Shown: in pieces, positions 39,114 through 45,729 of the stretch | Layout: every line of letters starts with the position of its first letter | How positions within the stretch are numbered: position 1 is the stretch's first letter | Origin: Fructobacillus sp. CRL 2054 | GTDB taxonomy: Bacteria; Bacillota; Bacilli; Lactobacillales; Lactobacillaceae | Direction: 5' to 3' | Length of the DNA stretch: 64,000 nt | NCBI RefSeq assembly: GCF_028764065.1 | Contig: NZ_JACOFN010000001.1 | Span: 108,238 to 172,237, forward strand | Translations under genes and position numbers: made by a program | Notes under the pieces: model-generated | Database searches by the model: none | What the model saw: only the letters and a program-made list of their open reading frames with translations | Told to the model about the DNA's origin: nothing

Positions 39114-39570
39114 TTTCTACCTCATCAACATGGCAAAGTAGTTCTCCAGCGCGCTCATTCACATCCTTTAAAATATCTGAAAAAGCGATACTAGACATTT
39201 TCTTAATCAGTGACTGATCGATTAAGTCGTAGTAAGAAGATAAGACTGGGTTAACGTGTTGAGCAATTGGGCATTCTTCATTCACCTTATTATCGAGAGG
39301 AAAAGTGGCCGAACTCGGGTCAACAGCCATCAAAACATCCGCCATCGTAATCTCACTCGCCGGTTTAGCAAGAATGGGACGTGAAAAATGATCACCCTCT
39401 CGTTTAATAATGTCAGCATTTTGCAAATCTGACATCAAAGCACGAATTCTTGACGGATTCGTATTAACAGAATCAGCAATACTCTTGGATGAGTAAGAAG
39501 ACTGCTTATCGGCCCGAGCAATATAAATCAAAATATGAATCGCATTAGTCAGTTTTAGAGATGGCTTCAT
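39106..39570 (-). CDS. Rrf2 family transcriptional regulator
   Basis: A 154-residue regulator. The N-terminal winged helix (about 1-70: LKLTNAIHILIYIA, SSKSIADSVNTNPSRIRALMSDLQNADII) matches Rrf2, with the wing at REGDHFSRP. The region where Fe-S members carry three clustered Cys has only one Cys here (EECPIAQH), as in YwnA/NsrR-independent, metal-free members; a second Cys is near the C-terminus. It leads the crcB-crcB operon by overlapping the first channel gene and is divergent from a nitroreductase. A palindrome AGTATAACATACT lies between the two promoters. Signal unknown. Confidence 0.85.
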   Translation of the reverse strand: MKPSLKLTNAIHILIYIARADKQSSYSSKSIADSVNTNPSRIRALMSDLQNADIIKREGDHFSRPILAKPASEITMADVLMAVDPSSATFPLDNKVNEECPIAQHVNPVLSSYYDLIDQSLIKKMSSIAFSDILKDVNERAGELLCHVDEVENA

Positions 39571-39603
39571 GTTATAAATATTCCTTGTTTTTTTATCCTA
39601 GAT

Positions 39604-39616
39604 AGTATAACATACT
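39604..39616. promoter_or_regulatory. Candidate operator between rrf2 and nitroreductase
   Basis: A perfect short palindrome AGTAT-AAC-ATACT lies in the 87-base divergent gap, where the two promoters must be. Its place next to a regulator gene makes autoregulation plausible. Confidence 0.4.
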
Positions 39617-39657
39617 GCTTGTACTTTTATTAAATACAACTCATAAGGAGAAGCCAA

Positions 39658-40260
39658 ATGCCTGACTTTGCTAAGATTCAAGAACAACGACGCTCCATCT
39701 ACAACCTTGGGAAGAACGTTCAACAAAATCCCGACGAACTTTTTTCTATTATTAAGGGGGCCGTGCGAGAAACGCCATCCGCCTTTAATTCGCAATCCGT
39801 TCAGGCTGTTGTCCTAACCGGACAAGCCCATGAAAAGCTTTGGGAAATTGCCTTAACCGAATTAAAAAAGGTAGCCGCTTCGGAAGAAGCCTTTACAGCA
39901 ACGAAAACGAAGGTAAATCATTCCTTTGCCGCTGGCTTTGGTACCGTGCTGTACTTCACCGATACAAACATCGTTGAGGGACTAAAGAAACAAGCACCTG
40001 CCTATGCTGATAACTTCGACGACTGGGCGGAAGAAGCAATTGGTATTAGCCTATACGCCGTTTGGTTAACCTTGAGTAATCTTGGACTGGGAGCATCCTT
40101 GCAGCACTATAACCCACTCATTGATCAGGCTGTCAAAGAGACTTTCAACTTACCTGACAGTTGGGTACTACGTGGACAAATGCCATTTGGTTCCATCGAG
40201 GCCCCTGCCCAAGATAAAACATATCAAGATGATATGGTCCGCTTTATGCATTTTAATTGA
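39658..40260 (+). CDS. Nitroreductase family FMN oxidoreductase
   Basis: A 200-residue nitroreductase-like flavoprotein. The FMN-binding start EQRRSIYNLG, the TPSAFNSQSVQAVVL segment, and the second FMN site LSNLGLGASLQHY with DSWVLRGQMPFGSIEAP agree with the YdgI/HBN1 (NADH or NADPH:FMN nitroreductase) branch. GGAG lies 8 bases before ATG 39658. Typical substrates are quinones, nitroaromatics or flavins; it could also be an oxidative-stress enzyme. Divergent from the Rrf2 regulator, which makes co-regulation possible. The gene is followed by the Trp-transport leader. Confidence 0.88.
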   Translation: MPDFAKIQEQRRSIYNLGKNVQQNPDELFSIIKGAVRETPSAFNSQSVQAVVLTGQAHEKLWEIALTELKKVAASEEAFTATKTKVNHSFAAGFGTVLYFTDTNIVEGLKKQAPAYADNFDDWAEEAIGISLYAVWLTLSNLGLGASLQHYNPLIDQAVKETFNLPDSWVLRGQMPFGSIEAPAQDKTYQDDMVRFMHFN

Positions 40261-40297
40261 CTTTTCTTAGAAAAAATTGATTTTTTCTAATTATTTC

Positions 40298-40326
40298 TTG
40301 ACAGCTAAGATGGTCTCTTGTATGCT
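40298..40326 (+). promoter_or_regulatory. Promoter of the Trp leader and trpXYZ
   Basis: A near-consensus promoter: -35 TTGACA (40298-40303), 17-base spacer, -10 TATGCT (40321-40326). It starts transcription near 40333, only about 27 bases ahead of the leader-peptide ATG. It leaves no room for a T-box stem I, so the leader is not a T-box. Confidence 0.88.
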
Positions 40327-40359
40327 TAAGACAACTTTTAATACTTTAGGAGCAATCAA

Positions 40360-40407
40360 ATGACTGCATTCTCATCACAATTGAATCGCCAATGGTGGCG
40401 CCGGTAG
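40360..40407 (+). CDS. Trp-rich leader peptide of a ribosome-mediated attenuator
   Basis: A 15-codon open frame, MTAFSSQLNRQWWRR, with an AGGAG site at 40348-40352 (7-base spacing) right after a strong promoter. Codons 12 and 13 are adjacent TGG Trp codons just before the stop. Immediately downstream are a stem-loop and a strong terminator before an ABC transporter of the tryptophan type. This is the layout of classical leader peptides such as TrpL. A ribosome slowed at Trp12-Trp13 by scarce charged tRNA-Trp would cover 40401-40408, freeing 40449-40463 for antiterminator pairing. Ribosome control is inferred from layout. Confidence 0.8.
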   Translation: MTAFSSQLNRQWWRR

Positions 40408-40520
40408 GAAAGCAGCTTGACGGAATACGGACAGGCTGTGACACAGTTTGTCCCAACCGGTCTCTTTTTACTGTATAAAAGTCTGTTTGGGTACATCACA
40501 TTACCCAAGCAGGCTTTTTT
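40401..40520 (+). promoter_or_regulatory. Trp attenuator: competing hairpins
   Basis: Three competing pairings can be drawn. (a) CCGGT at 40401-40405, overlapping the leader-peptide end, with ACCGG at 40456-40460, with a 10-bp hairpin inside it (40430-40439 with 40443-40452). (b) An antiterminator of 40449-40463 with 40480-40495, anchored by CCCAA with TTGGG. (c) The terminator of 40481-40493 with 40502-40514, 13 bp with three G-U pairs, followed by six T (40515-40520). Pairings (a) and (c) are compatible; (b) excludes both. The 48 bases to the trpX start contain a GGGAGAG ribosome site. Confidence 0.75.
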
Positions 40521-40568
40521 CATGCAAAAAAACTGACTTGGGTTAAGTATTTTATTTGGGAGAGTAAG

Positions 40569-41567
40569 ATGAATAAACGTCTATTAACGGTTACATCACT
40601 GATTTTAGCCTTCCTTGTTGTCGCCTTCTTTACTGAGGGTCAATCAACATCGAAGAAGAACCATAAGATTCCAACGGTTGGAATTCTTCAATTAGTTACC
40701 CACCCTGCCTTGGATCAAATCCATCAGGGTGTCGTTGCCGGTTTGAAGGACGGCGGTTACACGGATGGTAAGAACGTGAAGATCTCTTATCAAAACGCAC
40801 AGGCCAACCAAGCCAACTTAAAGACCATGGCGCAGGACTTTGAAAACAAGGACACCGACCTAACGGTTGGAATTGCCACGCCAGCTTCTCTCTCACTGGC
40901 ACAGGCAGCTAATGGCAAGTCGCCTGTTATCCTCGCTGGTATCACCAACCCAGTTGGTGCTAAATTAGTAAACTCACTCGACAAGCCGGGTAAGAATGTG
41001 ACCGGTGTTGCTGGTGACTCACCTTACGAGAAGCAGGCTGCCGTCTTTAAGGAAGTTTTGCCAAAGGCCAAGACCATCGGTATCATCTCGACCACTTCCG
41101 ATTCAGGTGGTACTTATAACGCCAAGATGATGAAGAAGACTTTGCAAAAGTCGGGCTACACCGTGAAGTCTTACACCATTTCTTCTACTAATGATATGTT
41201 GCAGGTTGCGACAACCATGGCCGGCGAAGTCGATGCCATTTACGCGCCACAGGATAACTCCGTTGCAACGGCCATGAAGACTTTGGTATCTGCTGCTAAG
41301 GCGAAGAACGTACCGGTTATCCCATCAAACGACACAATGGTTGCCGATGGTGGACTGGTTACCTACTCACAGTCACAGTACCAAGTGGGTTACCAGGCTG
41401 GTCAAATGGCAGCCAAGGTTCTAAAGGGCGAAAAGGCATCAACAATGGCCGTCCAATCCGTCACAAAGGGTAACTACGCTGTGAACCTACAAACGGCTTC
41501 AGACCTCGGCATCACACTACCAGAAAAGATTGTTTCAGACGCTAAAGCTAACAAGGAGGCCTACTAA
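40569..41567 (+). CDS. trpX: Tryptophan ABC transporter substrate-binding protein (TrpX type)
   Basis: A 332-residue extracellular binding protein of the COG2984 family. An N-terminal hydrophobic anchor (about 4-23) is followed by the periplasmic-binding-fold domain with VGILQLVTHPALDQIHQGV, IATPASLSLAQA, PVILAGITNPVGAKLV and KTIGIISTTSDSG. There is no lipobox Cys after the helix, so it is probably held by an uncleaved or signal-anchor helix. Family members in streptococci and clostridia form TrpXYZ tryptophan transporters under T-box control; here two Trp codons in the leader peptide support the same substrate. Stop and the permease start overlap by one base. Confidence 0.88.
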   Translation: MNKRLLTVTSLILAFLVVAFFTEGQSTSKKNHKIPTVGILQLVTHPALDQIHQGVVAGLKDGGYTDGKNVKISYQNAQANQANLKTMAQDFENKDTDLTVGIATPASLSLAQAANGKSPVILAGITNPVGAKLVNSLDKPGKNVTGVAGDSPYEKQAAVFKEVLPKAKTIGIISTTSDSGGTYNAKMMKKTLQKSGYTVKSYTISSTNDMLQVATTMAGEVDAIYAPQDNSVATAMKTLVSAAKAKNVPVIPSNDTMVADGGLVTYSQSQYQVGYQAGQMAAKVLKGEKASTMAVQSVTKGNYAVNLQTASDLGITLPEKIVSDAKANKEAY

Positions 41568-42466
41568 TGTCCATTATCGTTTCTTCAATTTCACAGGGCA
41601 TCCTCTGGGCCATTCTAGGAGTCGCCCTCTACCTGACCTTCCGTATTTTGAACTTTGCGGATATGACGGTTGAAGGTTCCTTCCCACTTGGAGCTTCAAC
41701 AGCGGTTGCCATGATTGCTGATGGGGTCAACCCATTCTTAGCCACTGCAGCCTCACTAGTTGTTGGTGCAGCAGCCGGCCTAATCACCGGTTTGCTCTAC
41801 ACGAAGGGTAAGATTCCTATCCTATTAGCAGGAATTCTGGTCATGACCGCCTGCCTGTCAATCAACTTACGCATTATGGGTTCTGCTAACATTTCCCTAT
41901 TAGATCAAAAAACCATTTTCTCCCTTTCCTTCCTAAACGATTTGCCAAAGTACTTCGACGGCGTCGTTCTTGGATTAATTGTCATTGCCATTATCCTAAG
42001 TTTCCTCATCTGGTTCCTACAAACCGAACTGGGTCAGGCTTTCATCGCCACCGGTGATAACAAAGTCATGGCCGCTGCTTTCGGTATTAAGACGGATCGT
42101 ATGACGATTATGGGTCTTATGGTTTCAAACGCCTTGATTGCCTTCGGTGGTGCTGTTATCGCTCAAAACAACGGTTTTGCTGACATCAACATGGGTATCG
42201 GTATCATCGTTATCGCCCTGGCTTCCATCATCATTGGAGAAGTAGCCTTCGGTGATTTGTCATTGAACCAACGTTTGGTTGCTGTCGTTATTGGCTCAAT
42301 CATCTACCGTTTAGTCCTCTTGGCCGTTCTACAGCTTGGATTCTCAACGAACGATTTGAACTTAATTTCATCCATCATTCTTGCCTTGGCAATGATGGTT
42401 CCTCAAGCTCGTAAGTTCTTGAAGCTTGAAAAAGTCCTACACATGGGAGGTAAAGCAAATGACTAA
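41567..42466 (+). CDS. trpY: Tryptophan ABC transporter permease (TrpY type)
   Basis: A 299-residue permease with about nine helices, of the branched-chain-type (LivH-like) family associated with COG2984 binding proteins. It has ILNFADMTVEGSFPLGA near residues 27-43, AFIATGDNKVMAAAFGI (the coupling segment for the ATPase) and a second IIGEVAFGDLSLNQRL loop. The start overlaps the trpX stop by one base (TAATG) with GGAGG upstream. One permease gene is present, so the channel is probably a homodimer. Confidence 0.88.
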   Translation: MSIIVSSISQGILWAILGVALYLTFRILNFADMTVEGSFPLGASTAVAMIADGVNPFLATAASLVVGAAAGLITGLLYTKGKIPILLAGILVMTACLSINLRIMGSANISLLDQKTIFSLSFLNDLPKYFDGVVLGLIVIAIILSFLIWFLQTELGQAFIATGDNKVMAAAFGIKTDRMTIMGLMVSNALIAFGGAVIAQNNGFADINMGIGIIVIALASIIIGEVAFGDLSLNQRLVAVVIGSIIYRLVLLAVLQLGFSTNDLNLISSIILALAMMVPQARKFLKLEKVLHMGGKAND

Positions 42467-43214
42467 CCCTGTAATCTCACTAAAAGATGCAACAGTCACC
42501 GTTCCAAACGGGACAACCATCTTAAATAAGATGAATCTAGACATTTACCCTGAAGATTTCATTACCGTTCTTGGAACCAACGGGGCCGGTAAGTCGACCC
42601 TTTTTAATGTGATTTCCGGTGACCTTCCTCTAACTTCTGGTTCCGTTTTCCACGATGGTGAAGATATTACGCCAGTACCCGCCGTAAAGCGAACATCCTT
42701 CTTAGCTCGTGTCTTCCAGGACCCAAAGCTTGGAACAGCACCGCGTATGACAGTTGCTGAAAACCTTCTGCTTGCTGAAAAACGTGGAACTCGCCGGACT
42801 TTGAAGAATCGTAAGCTCACTTCTGAAAAGCTTGAACATTACTACGAATTGACAAAGACAATGGGGAACAACCTCGAAGACCGACTGCAAACAGCGACTG
42901 GTTCCCTTTCAGGAGGGCAGCGCCAAGCGCTCTCCTTCCTAATGGCGACACAGGTCAAGCCAGGTTTGCTGCTCTTAGACGAGCATACAGCCGCCCTTGA
43001 TCCAAAGACATCAGACCAGCTCATGGCTGCAACCAACCATCAGGTAAAAGACAACCACTTAACTTCTCTGATGATCACCCATAATTTGAAGGACGCCCTT
43101 CAATACGGGAACCGTCTGATTGTCTTAAACGCCGGACAAATCGTTCTAGACGTTAAGGACGAAGAGAAGGCAGCGTTAACAGAGGCTGACCTACTCAAGT
43201 ACTTCGTACATTAA
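42459..43214 (+). CDS. trpZ: Tryptophan ABC transporter ATP-binding protein (TrpZ type)
   Basis: A 251-residue ATPase. Walker A is GTNGAGKSTLF, Q-loop VFQDPKLG, signature LSGGQRQALSFLMA, Walker B LLLLDEHTAALD and H-loop MITHN. It is the cognate ATPase of the COG2984-type system: GTAPRMTVAENLLLA is characteristic. I chose ATG 42459, with GGGAGG 9 bases upstream and an 8-base overlap with trpY; the longer open frame begins within trpY. It is the last gene of the trpXYZ operon and is followed by a strong terminator. Confidence 0.88.
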   Translation: MTNPVISLKDATVTVPNGTTILNKMNLDIYPEDFITVLGTNGAGKSTLFNVISGDLPLTSGSVFHDGEDITPVPAVKRTSFLARVFQDPKLGTAPRMTVAENLLLAEKRGTRRTLKNRKLTSEKLEHYYELTKTMGNNLEDRLQTATGSLSGGQRQALSFLMATQVKPGLLLLDEHTAALDPKTSDQLMAATNHQVKDNHLTSLMITHNLKDALQYGNRLIVLNAGQIVLDVKDEEKAALTEADLLKYFVH

Positions 43215-43227
43215 TTATTTTCAATTT

Positions 43228-43268
43228 AAAAGACGGACCGTTTCACATGAAACGGTCCGTCTTTTTTT
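43228..43268 (+). terminator. Terminator of the trpXYZ operon
   Basis: AAAAGACGGACCGTTTC (43228-43244) pairs with GAAACGGTCCGTCTTTT (43248-43264), followed by more T. It also holds the near-parS sequence noted in findings, and reads as a terminator in both directions. Confidence 0.93.
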
Positions 43269-43569
43269 AGAAGTAAAAGGGATTTTCTTCTGAATTAATT
43301 TTATCAAAGACCTCAAAAAGATGGTCTCGCTCGGTAATCTTGTACTTCTTCATCTTCCGGTCGTAGACAACCTCAGACTTGATTTCTTCCCCCTGCTGTA
43401 AATCTGCAAGGAACTCGCGAATCGCTGCAATATCACGCTGCACGGTTTTCTGACCAACAAAAAAGAGGTCTTCAATCTGGTCCACCGACATGGCCTGCTT
43501 TGAGATCAAAATTGAGTATAAACGCAGAATCCGTTGTTTATCATTAAAAACACTTTTGTTTCGTGACAT
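43267..43569 (-). CDS. Small DeoR-type HTH protein (truncated WYL-like regulator)
   Basis: A 100-residue protein with an HTH_11/DeoR-like winged helix (KQRILRLYSILISKQAMSVDQIEDLFFVGQKTVQRDIAAIREFL). This segment is common at the N-terminus of WYL-domain regulators (YafY-type), but here only about 35 residues follow, including YDRKMKKYKITE. No frameshift is visible that would join it to a C-terminal domain, so it is a standalone short regulator rather than a broken gene. It faces the trpXYZ terminator and precedes nothing obvious on its strand. Its targets are unknown. Confidence 0.6.
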   Translation of the reverse strand: MSRNKSVFNDKQRILRLYSILISKQAMSVDQIEDLFFVGQKTVQRDIAAIREFLADLQQGEEIKSEVVYDRKMKKYKITERDHLFEVFDKINSEENPFYF

Positions 43570-43638
43570 CGCTAACTCCTTTGCTCATTGTAGCAAAAAA
43601 AGCAGCACGAGAACGAAAAAAATCATCCTTTCAACAAA

Positions 43639-43664
43639 AAAAGACAGGTAAGTGCCTGTCTTTT
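43639..43664 (-). terminator. Terminator of the ABC-2 exporter operon
   Basis: AAAAGACAGG (43639-43648) pairs with CCTGTCTTTT (43655-43664); on the minus strand it is followed by a run of T. It lies 9 bases past the permease stop. Confidence 0.88.
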
Positions 43665-43672
43665 CTATTTAT

Positions 43673-44437
43673 TTAAACTGAACGACGTTGGAAAATCAAG
43701 AAGGTCAAAAGGTATAGCAATACCAAGTACCCTACGTAGACAACCCAGATAACCCAAACATCTGCACCGAAGTACATGTGTAGGGCAAAGTTGACGGCTG
43801 AAGTACCATCAAACTGTGATAAGAAAGACTCAACAGTCAATGGGTTCAACTTTAACGGCTCCCAGAATTGAACCAAGGATGTCGTAATGGCCGCGATGAT
43901 TGAGGTAGCAATTGAAAGAACAATTCCCAATGAAACGGCGGCTGCCGATGACTTCACGAGGTTTGAAACCAAGATAACGATGGCGAAGAAGAACAAGGTC
44001 ATCACAACGTCCATGACTTGGTGGAAAAGGAATGGCTGCCAGTCGATTTCCGTACCGGTCGTTCCATTCAGCGTTTGGAAAATCAAGCGGCCGGCCAATG
44101 TTCCCAAAACAGCTGAAGCCAATACAATCACGTATTCAATCACAATCATTACTATCTTTGAGATAAAGATTTGGAGTCGTGAGTACTGACGGGAGAGCAA
44201 TGGGCGAATAGTTCCAAAGTTAAATTCCTGTGTAAAGGTCAAAGCAGAAAGAACTGACGCAGCAATTGCTACAACGATTCCAGCCCCACCAAGTGCAGCA
44301 TAACCAAGGGTTTGTGACTCAGCTGGGATAAACCAGATTAACGTTACAACTGGCAATAGGAAGGAAATAATGGCCCAGACATAAAAACGATTTTGCTTTA
44401 CTGCCTTCATCCATTCTTGTTTTAATAAGGTAATCAT
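43673..44437 (-). CDS. ABC-2 type transporter permease
   Basis: A 254-residue permease with six predicted helices (near 22-40, 53-75, 97-123, 140-165, 173-197, 230-250). It has FTQEFNFGTIRPLLSRQYSR, the conserved cytoplasmic loop of BcrB/NatB-like ABC-2 permeases. It lies 21 bases after the ATPase gene and is co-transcribed with it. Such pairs export peptides, antibiotics or lipids; nothing narrows the substrate here. Confidence 0.85.
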   Translation of the reverse strand: MITLLKQEWMKAVKQNRFYVWAIISFLLPVVTLIWFIPAESQTLGYAALGGAGIVVAIAASVLSALTFTQEFNFGTIRPLLSRQYSRLQIFISKIVMIVIEYVIVLASAVLGTLAGRLIFQTLNGTTGTEIDWQPFLFHQVMDVVMTLFFFAIVILVSNLVKSSAAAVSLGIVLSIATSIIAAITTSLVQFWEPLKLNPLTVESFLSQFDGTSAVNFALHMYFGADVWVIWVVYVGYLVLLYLLTFLIFQRRSV

Positions 44438-44458
44438 AATCTCTCCTTTAACAAAGTC

Positions 44459-45373
44459 TTAGGCACGGGTGCCCTTTTCGGACAGCACTTCTAAGAGGTG
44501 TTCTTCCAAGTTAGCGGTTCCCGTTTGGATATCTAAGACATCCAACTTAGCTTCTGTCGCCTTTGCCAATACGGCCTGGGCGTTAACGCCTTCTTCAACA
44601 GTAATCAACACTTGATCATTGTCACCAAGCTTAGCATGCCAGCCAGCATCTTCCGCTGCCTTCAACATGGCCTGGTTATCAGAAGTCTTAACCTTAACCT
44701 CGGCCTTATCTTCTGAAAGGAAGTCTTTCATCGTTGCACGACGAATAATCTTACCCTTGTTAATGATAACCACATCGTCAGCAAGACGTTGCAATTCGTC
44801 CAAAAGGTGGGAAGAAATCAAGAAGGCAATGCCCTTCTGTGCAAGTTCCTGGATGAGTGAACGGATTTCGCGAACAGATTGTGGATCCAATCCGTTCATT
44901 GGTTCATCTAAGATAACCAACTTTGGCTTACGAATCAAAGCGATGGCAATACCCAGGCGTTGCTTCATCCCAAGTGAGAAGTGCTTGGCTTTCCGCTTAC
45001 CGAAGTTCGGACCATCAATTCCGGTCAACTTCATGAGTTCTTGAATGTTTTCAGGATCATCTGAATCCATTGCATAGTACTTCATGTGGTCTTCGGCAGT
45101 AAAGTTTGGATAGATTGATGGGTATTCAATCAAGTTTCCCATCTTAGACAAAGCCTTTGTCTTTGAGAACTTAACAGGTTGGCCATCAAAAATAATATCC
45201 CCTGAATCAAAACGCATCAAACCAGTCATGGCACGCATTGCAGTGGACTTTCCGGCCCCGTTTGGGCCAATCAAACCAACAATACGACCAGGTTCTACTG
45301 AAAATGATACGTCATCTAAGGCTTGGTATGAGCCAAATTTCTTTGACACGTGACGCAGTTCTAATAATGACAT
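44459..45373 (-). CDS. ABC transporter ATP-binding protein (BcrA/CcmA type)
   Basis: A 304-residue ATPase of the drug-exporter subfamily. Walker A is GPNGAGKSTAMRAM, signature FSLGMKQRLGIAIAL, Walker B KLVILDEPMNGLDP and H-loop ISSHLLDEL. An additional C-terminal domain (about 215-300) is typical of BcrA/NatA-type proteins. It heads a two-gene operon with the ABC-2 permease. The AAAGGAG site lies upstream. A BcrAB-like role in peptide or antibiotic export is plausible but unproven. Confidence 0.88.
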   Translation of the reverse strand: MSLLELRHVSKKFGSYQALDDVSFSVEPGRIVGLIGPNGAGKSTAMRAMTGLMRFDSGDIIFDGQPVKFSKTKALSKMGNLIEYPSIYPNFTAEDHMKYYAMDSDDPENIQELMKLTGIDGPNFGKRKAKHFSLGMKQRLGIAIALIRKPKLVILDEPMNGLDPQSVREIRSLIQELAQKGIAFLISSHLLDELQRLADDVVIINKGKIIRRATMKDFLSEDKAEVKVKTSDNQAMLKAAEDAGWHAKLGDNDQVLITVEEGVNAQAVLAKATEAKLDVLDIQTGTANLEEHLLEVLSEKGTRA

Positions 45374-45502
45374 ATGCGGTGTCTCCTTTTGTAAACGTCT
45401 CTTTCAATCAACATTGAAGGACTTAAACTTATTTGAGTCTCCTCCATTATAACAAAGCAAGCAAGACCAACCATTAAAGTCCCCCATCTTTAACAAATCC
45501 AT

Positions 45503-45612
45503 AAAAAAAGCTCCCCTAGCGGGGAGCATTTCAAAATGTCAGATACCTAGTACGGGAGAGAAGGTATAAATTAGGTTTAGAGAGAAGTATTTATAATGAA
45601 CTAGGTACCTGA
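45503..45612 (-). ncRNA. Candidate structured small RNA (novel)
   Basis: A minus-strand RNA of about 110 bases with no coding potential. A 13-bp outer stem pairs TCAGGTACCTAGT with ACTAGGTATCTGA (45600-45612 with 45539-45551; one G-U), and an inner stem pairs ATTTATA with TATAAAT (45589-45595 with 45565-45571). Two identical pyrimidine-rich CTTCTCTC segments (complements of 45556-45563 and 45580-45587) lie in unpaired parts and are complementary to Shine-Dalgarno-like GAGAGAAG. A strong terminator ends it: GCTCCCC/GGGGAGC around GCTA, then seven T (45503-45527). It lies between tyrS and the exporter genes; no promoter was found nearby. Confidence 0.5.
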
Positions 45613-45617
45613 CCCTT

Positions 45618-45635
45618 TGATATATTGCTATATCA
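45618..45635. repeat. Short palindrome near the small RNA
   Basis: TGATATA (45618-45624) and TATATCA (45629-45635) are perfect inverted repeats around TTGC, just upstream of the predicted small RNA. It could be an operator or a 5' hairpin. The remainder to the tyrS stop at 45730 shows nothing more. Confidence 0.5.
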
Positions 45636-45729
45636 TGTCTATTATTATGGGCCGATGAGATTAAACTAAGGTTAAAGTAGAATAACTTTTGAAAAAACAT
45701 TCAAAAAGGTTCATTTAACAACTTTAATC

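Noticed and set aside
39106..39570. Fluoride riboswitch upstream of crcB
   Set aside because: The leader of the Rrf2-crcB operon is short and shows no crcB-motif pseudoknot sequence.
40390..40404. T-box-like GGTGGCGCCGG in the Trp leader
   Set aside because: It partly resembles the T-box core, but the promoter lies only about 60 bases upstream so there is no room for stem I and a specifier loop; the bases are the Trp codons of a well-placed leader peptide.
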